Source: Nostoc sp. NIES-4103 (GTDB taxonomy: Bacteria; Cyanobacteriota; Cyanobacteriia; Cyanobacteriales; Nostocaceae). From it: a DNA stretch of 64,000 nucleotides. The DNA lies in assembly GCF_002368335.1 (NCBI RefSeq), contig NZ_AP018288.1:1765355-1829354 (forward strand), written 5' to 3'. The notes beneath the pieces are model-generated. The model was not told where the DNA came from. It ran no database searches and saw only the letters and a list, made by a program, of their open reading frames with translations. Position numbers and translations under genes: made by a program. Numbering within the stretch: position 1 is the first letter of the stretch; every line of letters begins with the position of its first letter. Positions 8,801 through 16,962 of the stretch are shown here, piece after piece.

Positions 8801-9672
8801 GAGAAAAAGTAGCGCTGTTAAAACAAAAGTTAGATGAAATATTGACTCTGCAAACAGAACCCAATCTAAAATCTGTCTTGAAAAGTTTGCTCAACGGGGG
8901 GGAACCCCCCTTCGGATTCGGGGGTTCGCAATCGACGGGAACCGCCAAGACTGCGACCCCCTCACCGCACGCAACTTTTCGCAAAATCCAAAATCTAAAA
9001 TTGATTGCTGATTATTTGGTGAAAAAGAGTGTCTGGATTATCGGTGGTGATGGCTGGGGTTATGATATCGGCTTTGGCGGACTAGATCACGTTTTAGCCA
9101 GTGGACACAACGTGAATATTCTCATTCTCGATACTGAAGTTTATTCCAATACAGGCGGACAAATGTCCAAAGCCACACCCAAAGCAGCTGTAGCCAAATT
9201 TGCGGCTGGGGGGAAAGCTGCACCTAAAAAAGATTTGGGTTTAATGGCAATGACTTACGGTAATGTCTATATTGCCAGCGTCGCAATGGGCGCACGGGAT
9301 GAACATACTCTCAAGGCATTCCTAGAAGCTGAAGCTTATCAAGGCCCATCGCTAATTATTGCCTACAGCCATTGTATTGCCCACGGTATTAACATGACTA
9401 CGGCAATGCAAAATCAAAAAGCAGCTGTCGATTCCGGTCAATGGTTACTGTATCGATATAATCCAGACCGTATCAAGCAAGGAGAAAACCCACTACAACT
9501 TGATTCACGCACACCAAAGCTACCCCTAGAACAATATATGTATCTAGAAAACCGCTTTAAAATGTTAACTAAAAGTAACGAAGAAGCGGCGCAACTGTTA
9601 CTTAAAGAAGCTCAAGCAGATGTGAATACTCGTTGGCAGATGTATCAATATTTAGCTGCAAGAAATTATTGA
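5893..9672 (+). CDS. nifJ: Pyruvate:ferredoxin (flavodoxin) oxidoreductase
   Basis: A 1259-residue single-chain PFOR that oxidises pyruvate to acetyl-CoA and CO2 while reducing ferredoxin or flavodoxin. The N-terminal domain begins with IDGNEAVAQVVYR and YPITPSSPMAE. Two [4Fe-4S] motifs follow: CIQCGKCVMVCP (Cys728, 731, 734, 738) and CTGCGICVDVCP (Cys784, 787, 790, 794). The C-terminal TPP domain includes GGDGWGYDIGFGG and a YSNTGGQMSKATP segment. The family is usually just under 1200 residues; the excess is three low-complexity insertions at about residues 353-400, 656-681 and 997-1027, each encoded by repeat DNA. They fall between conserved blocks and keep the frame. A weak AGAAG site precedes the ATG. 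In heterocystous cyanobacteria NifJ serves fermentation or low-iron nitrogen fixation; no nif genes are adjacent here. Confidence 0.95.
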   Translation: MNKKSFATIDGNEAVAQVVYRLNEVIAIYPITPSSPMAEWADAWANEGKGNIWGTVPSVVQMQSEAGVAGAVHGALQTGSLTTTFTASQGLLLMIPNMYKIAGELTPTVFHIAARSLAAQALSIFGDHSDVMAARGTGFAMLCAASVQEAQDFALIATRATLESRIPFLHFFDGFRTSHEINKLETLIEEDLREFIPDELVFAHRSRALTPDKPVLRGTTQNPDVYFQARETVNPYYLACPDITQKVMDEFAAMTGRQYQLFEYYGDPVAERVIVLMGSGCEAVHETVDYLNARGEKVGVLKVRLYRPFNAVRFVAALPETTRSIAVLDRTKEPGASGEPLYLDVVAAIHEAWGDREVGGDEGVGEDEGVGEDEGVGGDEEARKPIILSPSSPSSPSSPRIVGGRYGLSSKEFTPVMIKAVFDNLAAAEPKNHFTVGINDDVTYTSLNYDPDFSIEPDNTIRAIFYGLGADGTVGANKNSIKIIGEETNNYAQGYFVYDSKKSGSVTVSHLRFGSQLIRSTYLISKANFVACHQWEFIEKFPILKDIISGGTFLVNSPYEKDEVWQHLPLALQEEIIQKHLKFYVINAYKVARQAGMAGRINTVMQVCFFALSGVLPKAEAIAKIKNSISKTYGKKGDEIVQMNLKAVDTTLDNLYPVPSPQSPIPNTQSPIPNTQSPVPILSKMIARQGDELPVSALPADGTYPTGTAKWEKRNIAQEIPVWDTDVCIQCGKCVMVCPHSVIRSKVYEVQQLENAPPTFKSANAKDHDWHGLKYTIQVAAEDCTGCGICVDVCPAKNKSELRRKAINMELQRPLREQERENWDFFLSIPNPDRSHLKLTHINQQQMQEPLFEFSGACAGCGETPYIKLATQLFGDRMIVANATGCSSIYGGNLPTTPWTYNSEGRGPAWSNSLFEDNAEFGLGFRISINKQAEFAAELLRQLATDVGEELANSILNAEQKDEADIWEQREKVALLKQKLDEILTLQTEPNLKSVLKSLLNGGEPPFGFGGSQSTGTAKTATPSPHATFRKIQNLKLIADYLVKKSVWIIGGDGWGYDIGFGGLDHVLASGHNVNILILDTEVYSNTGGQMSKATPKAAVAKFAAGGKAAPKKDLGLMAMTYGNVYIASVAMGARDEHTLKAFLEAEAYQGPSLIIAYSHCIAHGINMTTAMQNQKAAVDSGQWLLYRYNPDRIKQGENPLQLDSRTPKLPLEQYMYLENRFKMLTKSNEEAAQLLLKEAQADVNTRWQMYQYLAARNY
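6952..7092. repeat. In-frame G-rich minisatellite inside nifJ (insert 1)
   Basis: Tandem units resembling GGGGAAGATGAGGGAGTA are followed by their pyrimidine complement (CCCTCATCC units). They encode a GDEGVGE-type acidic repeat and then a Pro/Ser-rich SPSSPSSP tract. The same G-rich units occur between genes at about 62930-62970 and at the end of mtnB. Confidence 0.75.
7860..7935. repeat. In-frame CCCCAATCCCTAATA-type repeat inside nifJ (insert 2)
   Basis: Repeated CCCCAATCCC / TAATACCCAAT units encode SPIPNTQ repeats between the central PFOR domain and the ferredoxin-like domain. The same unit, in reverse complement, is a common intergenic tract (2828-2856, 9677-9705). Confidence 0.75.
8895..8970. 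repeat. In-frame palindromic insertion inside nifJ (insert 3)
   Basis: A GGGGGGGAACCCCCC palindrome is followed by a second arm GGGGGTT (8920-8926), so the RNA can fold into a strong hairpin. It encodes a Gly/Pro/Ser/Thr-rich stretch in the linker before the TPP domain. Confidence 0.65.
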
Positions 9673-9720
9673 ACTGGGGATTGGGGACTAGGGATTGGGG
9701 ATTGGGAAGATTTGAATAGG
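9673..9720. repeat. GGGGATTGGGGA-type tract
   Basis: Short tandem GGGGATT / GGGACTA units directly follow the nifJ stop. They are the reverse-complement relative of insert 2 inside nifJ. Confidence 0.6.
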
Positions 9721-9788
9721 GATTTAGACCTCAACCAAATCTTAAAAAAAATTATTTTCCAATAAAAAAATTGAAAATAGGATTAATC

Positions 9789-10823
9789 ATGATGGATTTG
9801 ACTACAACTTACATGGGAATGAAATTGCGATCGCCTCTTGTTCCCTCTGCATCTCCTCTGTCTGAGGACATTGACAATATTCGGCGCATGGAAGATGCAG
9901 GTGCAGCAGCAGTGGTGATGCATTCATTATTTGAGGAACAGTTGCGCCTAGAACGTTATGAACTCCACCATCACCTCACCCAAGGTACTGAAAGTTTTTC
10001 TGAAGCATTAACTTACTTTCCTGATTCAATCAACTTTCGGGTAGGGCCAGAAACTTATTTAGAGCATATTCACAAAACTAAGCAGAAGGTGAGCATTCCC
10101 ATTATTGCCAGTCTCAATGGCTCATCTGTTGGTGGATGGACAAACTATGCCAAACAAATTCAGCAAGCAGGAGCAAATGCACTAGAATTGAATATTTACT
10201 ATGTCCCTACTGATATAGAACTAACGAGTCATGAAATTGAACAGACATATATTGATATTCTTCATGCAGTCAAAGCAGTAGTAACTATCCCTGTAGCAGT
10301 CAAACTCAGCCCATATTTCACCAATATGGCAAATATGGCAAAACGTTTAGATGAGGCGGGTGCTGATGCTTTAGTACTGTTTAACCGCTTTTACCAGCCG
10401 GATATTAATCTTAATCTCTTGGAAGTTGAACCAAATGTGTTGTTAAGTACACCGCAAGCAATGCGATTACCTCTGCGCTGGATTGCAATTCTTTATGGTC
10501 GCATTCATGCCGATTTGGCTGCAACTAGCGGTATTCATCGGGGTAATGATGCCTTAAAAATGCTTATGGCTGGTGCCAAGATTACCATGCTTTGCTCAGT
10601 AATGCTACGACATGGTATTAACCACATTCGAGTTATTGAGCAGGAAATATGCGAATGGATGCAAAAACACGAATACGAATCAGTACAGCAAATGCAGGGG
10701 AGCATGAGTCAAAAGCATTGCCCAAATCCTAGCGCCTTTGAACGTGCCCAGTATATGCGCTCTCTTACTACCTATAAACCTGAATGGGCAACCCCTCACG
10801 ACTCATCCTATTACTTTGGTTAA
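9789..10823 (+). CDS. Dihydroorotate dehydrogenase-like FMN protein
   Basis: A protein of about 344 residues with a TIM-barrel dihydroorotate dehydrogenase-like fold. Recognisable parts are the N-terminal LTTTYMGMKLRSPLVPSAS (substrate-side strand), IIASLNGSS, ALELNIYYVP, IPVAVKLSPYFTNM (phosphate/FMN-side Lys) and the C-terminal GAKITMLCSVMLRHG. I chose the ATG at 9789 because AGGA lies 6 nt upstream; a TTG at 9771 is open in frame but not needed. It probably does not serve pyrimidine synthesis, since this subfamily diverges from PyrD around the catalytic base. It follows nifJ by about 110 bp on the same strand, which suggests a link to ferredoxin or pyruvate metabolism, but its substrate is unknown. 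Confidence 0.8.
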   Translation: MMDLTTTYMGMKLRSPLVPSASPLSEDIDNIRRMEDAGAAAVVMHSLFEEQLRLERYELHHHLTQGTESFSEALTYFPDSINFRVGPETYLEHIHKTKQKVSIPIIASLNGSSVGGWTNYAKQIQQAGANALELNIYYVPTDIELTSHEIEQTYIDILHAVKAVVTIPVAVKLSPYFTNMANMAKRLDEAGADALVLFNRFYQPDINLNLLEVEPNVLLSTPQAMRLPLRWIAILYGRIHADLAATSGIHRGNDALKMLMAGAKITMLCSVMLRHGINHIRVIEQEICEWMQKHEYESVQQMQGSMSQKHCPNPSAFERAQYMRSLTTYKPEWATPHDSSYYFG

Positions 10824-11031
10824 AAATTTAACTTAACACCATGGATCGCGTGTAAACTGTTCAACGTCAGTCAAATACACCTAAAGACAGTCAAGTTACC
10901 CAAGCGATCGCCTAAATATTACGAGAAATATTTGGTTAACCTTTGGGCTATATGCTATTATTATTTAGTTAACACCTAATAGCTACTCAATCAGGTAGTA
11001 CCCTAGGGTAGTTTAAGGTAAACCTAAGTAA

Positions 11032-11103
<72 letters not shown>

Positions 11104-11206
11104 TTGAGGCTTTCAGCCTTTTAAGACAGTTCAAAATCTACCAATCTGGGGCACTTGATAGCCAAATGGATAGCCAAAGGGTTGGTGGCCTTATTGATAG
11201 TAATAA

Positions 11207-11400
11207 CTAGCGGACTTGGCTGTTACAGGGAAACTTCCGAGACTTCCCGGTTTTAGTCCCTTTTCTGATATTTAAGGCACTTTCATAGGACTCACAGAAA
11301 GTTATCTGGGTGCAATCAGAGTTAATATGTTGCCACTGAAGCGCCATCGCCTCCCCAGTCCGGCAGCCAGTCCAGAACAGGAACTTAACAAAAGGTGAGT
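11207..11400 (-). pseudogene. Truncated tyrosine recombinase (integrase) remnant
   Basis: The minus-strand translation PFVKFLFWTGCRTGEA, continuing to LQWQHI, FCESYESAL, IRKGTKTGK and RKFPCN, is the start of a phage-type integrase catalytic domain including the first catalytic Arg (TGCRTGEA). The fragment ends before the HxxR and Tyr motifs, so it cannot be active. On its N-terminal side homology stops exactly where the MITE-like element at 11395 begins, so that insertion or a linked deletion removed the front of the gene. It lies about 100 bp from tRNA-Cys and reads toward it. Confidence 0.8.
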
Positions 11401-11537
11401 TCGACAAGTGCTGTTTTAACCTCTCCCCCCACCCCTCTCCTTGTAGGAGAGGGAAGTAAAACCCTTATTTTTGCGTTCCTCCTCTCTTGCCTTTTAGGAG
11501 AGGGAGGCCGGGAGGGAGAGGTCATCGAACTCACGTT
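11395..11537. mobile_element. MITE-like element, GTGAG-TCGA family, intact copy
   Basis: The ends are GTGAGTTCGA (11395-11404) and its inverse TCGAACTCAC (11525-11534). Inside are CCTCTCCCCCCACCCC / GGGAGGGAGAGG arms and a CTCTCCTTGTAGGAGAG hairpin. It is the same family as the interrupted copy at 3353-3754. It abuts the integrase remnant. Confidence 0.65.
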
Positions 11538-11670
11538 AAATTACCCAGTGCAGGCTGTGCAGGATGAAACAGAGAAGTTATAACTTAATTTGATCATGTT
11601 GCACTAGAGTTACTTAGGTTTTATAAGTAACTCTAAACACTATTATCAGGGTGCTTTTCTCTAAGCCAAT

Positions 11671-14600
11671 ATGCCAGAATCGCTAAACTTCTCATTTCTT
11701 GCAGTCCACGATCAACAACTTGTGCGCTTGGGTGCTTTAGCAGAGCGATATTTTGTTGATGACCCAAATACTTGTTTGATTAAGTTGCGGCAGTTTGGTG
11801 AATTGCTGGCGCAATTAGCAGCAGCGAATATTGGACTTTATGAGGTAGCAGATGAACGGCAGATTGATTTACTCAATCGGTTGCGCGATCGCGGTTTAAT
11901 TAAAGGTGAAGTGGATCGTCTGTTTCATGAGTTGCGAAAAATTGGTAATCAGGCAACTCATGAGCTTTCTGGCAACCACCGCACAGCATTAAGTGGGCTG
12001 AAATATGCTCGTGCGTTAGGGATTTGGTTTCATCGCGCTTTTGGTGGTGAGCGCAATTTTGACCCAGGTGCATTTATTCCTCCACCTGACCCAAAAATAG
12101 AGACACAGACACTCAAAGCAGAATTAGCACGTTTACGAGCAGAAGCGCAAAAACATTTAGCAACGGCGGAAACTGAAGCACAACGACGCACCACTGCTGA
12201 AGATTTAGCACGGGAAGCCCAAGCCAAAGTGCAGCAGGTATTACAACATTTAGCCCAAATTCAAGCCCAAGCTAAAAACCAGTCCCAGCAAACAATTCAG
12301 CAGATAATCGCTCAAGCCCAAGCTGCTGAAAGTGGAGTGCTGCTGGATGAGAGGGAAACACGCCGACTAATTGATATTCAATTACGAAAAGCTGGATGGG
12401 AAGCAGATTCAGAAGAATTGACTTATCAAAATGGTGTACGTCCTCAGAAAGGCAGAAATTTAGCGATCGCAGAATATCCCACCGCTAATGGACGCGCTGA
12501 CTATGCCTTATTCTGTGGTTTGCAGATTGTGGGAGTAGTGGAAGCCAAGCGTCAGAGTAAAGATGTCTCAGAAGGAGCATTAAATCAAGCTAAACGCTAC
12601 AGTGAAGGTTTTCAAATTGCCGGAGAAATTCTTTGTGGTGGCCCTTGGCAAAACTACAAAGTGCCATTTGTCTTTGCCACCAACGGTAGACCATATTTGC
12701 AGCAACTTCAGACCAAGAGTGGTATTTGGTTCTGTGATTTACGCCGTCCAACTAATTTGCGGGTATGCCTTCCCACATGGCACAGTCCGCAAGGGTTATT
12801 AGATGCCTTAGCTCAAGATATTGACCAAGCGAATACTCGTTTAACCCAGGAAGGCTTTAACTACGGGCTAGAGTTGCGTGATTATCAAATTCGTGCCATC
12901 CAAGCTGTAGAGTCTGCCCTAGCAAGGGAACAACGCGTATTACTATTAGCAATGGCAACAGGCACAGGTAAAACTAAAACTTGTATTGCTTTGGTGTATC
13001 GCTTACTCAAAACCAAGCGATTTCGGCGCATTTTATTTCTGGTCGATCGCACCGCACTGGGAGAACAAACTGACAATGCCTTTAAGGATTCTCGTATGGA
13101 GAATCTGCAAAGCTTTGCTGATATCTTCGAGATTAAAGGCTTAAAAGACACAGAACCAGACAGGGATACCAAAATCCATATTGCCACGGTGCAAGGTATG
13201 GTTAAACGAGTTCTTTACCCTTGTGATACTGCATCTGTAATTACACCAGACCAGTATGATTGTATTGTGGTGGATGAGTGTCACCGAGGCTATTTACTGG
13301 ATCGAGAATTAAGCGATCGCGAATTAGAGTTTCGAGATTTTAATGATTATGTATCAAAATATCGTCGAGTATTAGAGCATTTCGACGCTGTAAAAATTGG
13401 TTTAACTGCAACTCCTGCACTGCACACCACGCAAATTTTTGGTGAACCTGTTTACACCTACAGCTATCGAGAAGCGGTGATCGATGGTTGGTTAATTGAC
13501 CATGAACCACCTTTTCAGATTAGGACAAAGTTATCTGAAGAGGGGATGGTTTGGAATGCTGGGGAACAGATGGAATTTTTCAATCCCCAAACTGGGCAAC
13601 TTGACTTAGTTCATGCCCCTGATGAGGTGCGGATTGAGGTAGAACAGTTTAACCGCAAAGTGATTACTGAGGATTTTAACCGAGTTGTCTGTGAAGCCTT
13701 AGCCCAGCATATTGACCCATCACTGCCAGAAAAAACTTTAATTTTCTGTGCTACCGATGGTCATGCAGATATTGTTGTTAACCAGCTTAAACAAGCGTTT
13801 CAGGCTTTCTATGGCAGTGTGGAGGATGATGCAATTGTCAAAATTACAGGCAATGCAGATAAGCCATTAGAGTTAATTCGCAAGTTCCGCAATGAAGTTA
13901 ATCCGAAAGTGGCAGTTACTGTAGATTTACTGACTACAGGAATTGATATTCCGGCGATTTGTAATTTAGTGTTCATTCGTCGTGTCAATTCTCGGATTCT
14001 CTACGAACAGATGTTGGGAAGGGCAACCCGTCTGTGTAATGAAATTAACAAAGAGGTGTTTCGGATTTTCGATGCGGTGCGATTATATGAAGCGATCGCT
14101 CCTGTCTCCAGTATGAAGCCTGTTGTCGTTAACCCCAATATTTCCTTTACTCAATTGGTGCAAGAGTTAGAGACTGTCACAAATTCTGATGCTTTAGAAA
14201 TAGTCATTAACCAACTACTGGCGAAAATTCAGCGCCAACGCAGACACTTAAGCGTTAACAGTCAAGAACAGTTAGAAGCGATCGCCAAAATGCCATTATC
14301 AAATCTAGTTTCCTACCTCAAGCAAAGTACACCACAGCAAGTAAAACAATGGTGGGAACAAAGAAAAGCGATCGCCCAAATTCTGGATCGTCGAGATGGG
14401 GGAACTGCACCAATGTTGGTTTCCCGCCATACTGATGAATTAGTAGCTATTGAACGGGGTTATGGCAATGCTGAACGTCCAGAAGATTATTTAGAGAGTT
14501 TTCGCGCCTTCTTGCTGGAGAACATGAACAAAATTCCCGCTTTGATAGTGGTTACACAGCGACCGCGCGAATTAACTAGAGCGCAACTCAAAGAACTGCG

Positions 14601-14985
14601 AATGCTGCTGGACACTGCGGGATACTCAGAGACAAACTTACAGACAGCCTGGCGAGAGACAACCAATGAAGATATTGCCGCTTCGATTATTGGCTTTATT
14701 CGCCAAGCTGCCTTGGGTGATGCCTTAATACCCTACAGCGAACGCTGCGATCGCGCCTTAAAAACCATCCTCGCCAGTCAACCTTGGACTGTTCCCCAGC
14801 GTCGCTGGTTAGAAAGAATTGGTAAACAAATCAAAGCCGAAACCATAGTTGACCGCGCCGCCTTCGACCGAGGCGAATTTAAAAGCCAAGGCGGAGGGTT
14901 TGAGCGACTAAATAAGGTGTTTGGCGGAGATTTAGAAAATATTGTCATCAAGCTTCATGAAAGCATTTGGAATACTGCAATTTGA
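11671..14985 (+). CDS. hsdR: Type I restriction endonuclease, R subunit
   Basis: A 1104-residue HsdR of the EcoEI type that drives ATP-dependent DNA translocation and cleavage. The N-terminal 130 residues resemble a DUF4145-like helical domain. Next comes an Ala/Glu/Gln-rich coiled coil (about 145-220). The PD-(D/E)XK nuclease domain has GVVEAKRQ near residue 290. The helicase has Walker A ATGTGKT near 430, DEAD-box variant DECHRG near 535, a GLTATP motif, and LLTTGIDIP / MLGRATRL in the second RecA lobe. A C-terminal EcoEI-type domain follows. It is first in an hsdR-hsdM-TA-hsdS cluster on the plus strand. The frame is intact, so the system may be functional. Confidence 0.95.
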   Translation: MPESLNFSFLAVHDQQLVRLGALAERYFVDDPNTCLIKLRQFGELLAQLAAANIGLYEVADERQIDLLNRLRDRGLIKGEVDRLFHELRKIGNQATHELSGNHRTALSGLKYARALGIWFHRAFGGERNFDPGAFIPPPDPKIETQTLKAELARLRAEAQKHLATAETEAQRRTTAEDLAREAQAKVQQVLQHLAQIQAQAKNQSQQTIQQIIAQAQAAESGVLLDERETRRLIDIQLRKAGWEADSEELTYQNGVRPQKGRNLAIAEYPTANGRADYALFCGLQIVGVVEAKRQSKDVSEGALNQAKRYSEGFQIAGEILCGGPWQNYKVPFVFATNGRPYLQQLQTKSGIWFCDLRRPTNLRVCLPTWHSPQGLLDALAQDIDQANTRLTQEGFNYGLELRDYQIRAIQAVESALAREQRVLLLAMATGTGKTKTCIALVYRLLKTKRFRRILFLVDRTALGEQTDNAFKDSRMENLQSFADIFEIKGLKDTEPDRDTKIHIATVQGMVKRVLYPCDTASVITPDQYDCIVVDECHRGYLLDRELSDRELEFRDFNDYVSKYRRVLEHFDAVKIGLTATPALHTTQIFGEPVYTYSYREAVIDGWLIDHEPPFQIRTKLSEEGMVWNAGEQMEFFNPQTGQLDLVHAPDEVRIEVEQFNRKVITEDFNRVVCEALAQHIDPSLPEKTLIFCATDGHADIVVNQLKQAFQAFYGSVEDDAIVKITGNADKPLELIRKFRNEVNPKVAVTVDLLTTGIDIPAICNLVFIRRVNSRILYEQMLGRATRLCNEINKEVFRIFDAVRLYEAIAPVSSMKPVVVNPNISFTQLVQELETVTNSDALEIVINQLLAKIQRQRRHLSVNSQEQLEAIAKMPLSNLVSYLKQSTPQQVKQWWEQRKAIAQILDRRDGGTAPMLVSRHTDELVAIERGYGNAERPEDYLESFRAFLLENMNKIPALIVVTQRPRELTRAQLKELRMLLDTAGYSETNLQTAWRETTNEDIAASIIGFIRQAALGDALIPYSERCDRALKTILASQPWTVPQRRWLERIGKQIKAETIVDRAAFDRGEFKSQGGGFERLNKVFGGDLENIVIKLHESIWNTAI

Positions 14986-14999
14986 TATATGGCAGTTTG

Positions 15000-15212
15000 C
15001 AGTTGAATAGAATACAGACCCAACCCCTAACCCCTTCCCTACAAGGGAAGGGGAATAACACTCAAAGCCTCTCTCCTTGCAGGAGAGAGGTTTGGAGAGA
15101 GGTCAAAACATTGCTAGATTCAACTAAGAACCGCTATAATCCGCGTTTAACCCATTTTTAATACAAAACTATTAATTACGAATTACGAATTACGAATTAC
15201 GAATTACGAATT
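15000..15212. repeat. hsdR-hsdM gap with palindromic and heptamer repeats
   Basis: Two parts are visible. At 15019-15105 is a palindromic block with CCTTCCCTACAAGGGAAGG and CTCTCTCCTTGCAGGAGAGAG stems. At about 15174-15212 is a tandem ATTACGA heptamer array that runs directly into the hsdM start codon, so any ribosome site for hsdM would lie inside the array. Confidence 0.7.
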
Positions 15213-16679
15213 ATGCCCACTTCCGATATTGTTCAAAAATTGTGGAACCTGTGTAACGTCCTCCGAGACGATGGCGTTACTTATTTGCAATACGTTACCG
15301 AATTAACCTATCTACTGTTCTTGAAGATGGCGCAGGAGACAGGGGCGGAAGCGCGATTACCCGAAGGCTTTCGCTGGGTTGATTTGGTGAGTAAGGATGG
15401 AGTTGAACAGCTAACATTTTACAGGTCGCTGTTACTCATGTTGGGTTCTGAGGATTCTTCGCAGCGAGTACAGGCGATTTTTGCTAATGCTCAAACTTCT
15501 CTCAAACAACCGCGCATCCTCAAAAAGTTAGTCACCAGTATTGATGAATTGGACTGGTTTTCCGAGCATCGAGATGAGTTTGGCGATTTGTATGAAGGGT
15601 TACTCCAGAAAAATGCTGATGAGAAAAAATCGGGTGCGGGTCAGTATTTCACCCCTAGACCTTTGATTGATTGCATGGTTGCCCTGATTAAGCCGCAACC
15701 AGGAGAATTGATACAAGACCCGGCTGCGGGTACGGGGGGTTTTTTGATTGCTGGCGATCGCTATATTCGTCAACACCATGACCCCTTTGAATGGACTGAA
15801 GCCGAGCAATCCTTTCAGCAGCATCAGGCGTTTTATGGTATGGAGTTGGTGCAGGATGCTCACCGCTTGCTGTTGATGAATATGATGTTACACGGCATCG
15901 AGGGTGCTGTAGATTTGGGCGATACCCTTTCTCCAACCGGACAGCGATTAGCCAAAGCCGATGTCATTCTGACTAATCCGCCCTTCGGCACGAAAAAGGG
16001 TGGTGGTTTACCTTCGAGAGATGATTTCACTTTTCCCACCTCAAACAAGCAATTGGCGTTTTTGCAGCACATATACAGGTCACTCAAGCCAGGGGGACGG
16101 GCAGCTGTGGTTTTACCCGATAACGTACTGTTTGAGGATGGACAAGGACGAGCGATTCGGGCTGATTTGATGAATAAGTGTAATTTGCATACTATCTTAC
16201 GGTTGCCAACTGGCATATTTTATGCTCAGGGTGTGAAAACGAATGTTTTATTTTTCCAACGTGGCACAACCGAGAAAGGCAACACCAAAGCGATTTGGTT
16301 TTATGATATGCGAACCAATATGCCCAGTTTTGGTAAGCGTTATCCTTTAACTCGTGAGCATTTCGCCGAATTTGAGCAATGCTATGGAGATGACCCCAAT
16401 GGCAATAGTCCCCGTGTAGATTTGGGTGAGGATGGGCGTTTTCGCTGCTTTACGCGGGATTATATTGAAAAACGTAATGAAAACTTTGATATTTCTTGGT
16501 TACGGGATGAAAGTTTGCAATCAGGCGATAATTTACCTGAGCCAGAGGTGATTGCTGCTGAGATTATGGAGAAACTGCGAATAGCAACCAAGGAGATGGA
16601 AGCCTTGATGATATTGCTGGAAGGGGAAGAAGCAGCAGAGGCTGTTAGTTCTTCTGTGGGGATGCCAACTTTAGAATAG
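15213..16679 (+). CDS. hsdM: Type I restriction-modification DNA methyltransferase, M subunit
   Basis: A 488-residue N6-adenine methyltransferase. The helical HsdM N-domain occupies about residues 1-135. The SAM-binding motif DPAAGTGGFL lies near 169-178 and the catalytic NPPFG near 255-259. It modifies the target defined by HsdS and forms the core of the restriction complex. The start ATG directly follows a heptamer repeat array with no recognisable Shine-Dalgarno sequence, which is unusual. The frame is intact to the end. Its partner hsdS is about 1 kb downstream, separated by toxin-antitoxin genes. Confidence 0.95.
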   Translation: MPTSDIVQKLWNLCNVLRDDGVTYLQYVTELTYLLFLKMAQETGAEARLPEGFRWVDLVSKDGVEQLTFYRSLLLMLGSEDSSQRVQAIFANAQTSLKQPRILKKLVTSIDELDWFSEHRDEFGDLYEGLLQKNADEKKSGAGQYFTPRPLIDCMVALIKPQPGELIQDPAAGTGGFLIAGDRYIRQHHDPFEWTEAEQSFQQHQAFYGMELVQDAHRLLLMNMMLHGIEGAVDLGDTLSPTGQRLAKADVILTNPPFGTKKGGGLPSRDDFTFPTSNKQLAFLQHIYRSLKPGGRAAVVLPDNVLFEDGQGRAIRADLMNKCNLHTILRLPTGIFYAQGVKTNVLFFQRGTTEKGNTKAIWFYDMRTNMPSFGKRYPLTREHFAEFEQCYGDDPNGNSPRVDLGEDGRFRCFTRDYIEKRNENFDISWLRDESLQSGDNLPEPEVIAAEIMEKLRIATKEMEALMILLEGEEAAEAVSSSVGMPTLE

Positions 16680-16710
16680 AAACATGAGTAATAGTGGTGA
16701 GTGAATACTA

Positions 16711-16962
16711 ATGAGTACAGAGCAAGAATTATTAACACACTGGCGTTCTCTTCCCCAAGATAAACAACAGGAAGTTTTAGATTTTGTAGAATTTCTTCAC
16801 TTCAGAATCAAGTCCCAAGGGGAAGACAAAATTCAACATCCTATACCTAAAGGTAAAGGCTGGATGCCAGGTTTTTTTGAAGAGGTGATTGGCGGTTGGG
16901 TAGGAGAACCTTTAGAAAGACCAGAACAGGGAGAATATGAAACGAGGGAGGCTCTATTTTGA
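16711..16962 (+). CDS. Small antitoxin-like protein (DUF2281/VapB type)
   Basis: An 83-residue protein whose N-terminus (ELLTHWRSLPQDKQQEVLDF, then VEFL) matches the DUF2281/VapB-like class of antitoxins. The C-terminal half is Gly/Glu/Pro-rich (GWMPGFFEEV, GGWVGEPLERPEQGEYE) and would be the toxin-contacting tail. Its stop overlaps the start of the PIN-domain gene by 4 nt, the usual translational coupling of antitoxin and toxin. It lies 31 bp after hsdM. Confidence 0.8.
   Translation: MSTEQELLTHWRSLPQDKQQEVLDFVEFLHFRIKSQGEDKIQHPIPKGKGWMPGFFEEVIGGWVGEPLERPEQGEYETREALF

Noticed and set aside
11104..11206. Possible attachment-site repeat of tRNA-Cys next to the integrase remnant
   Set aside because: GATAGCCAAATGG resembles the tRNA D arm only loosely; no exact copy of the tRNA 3' end was found in the island.
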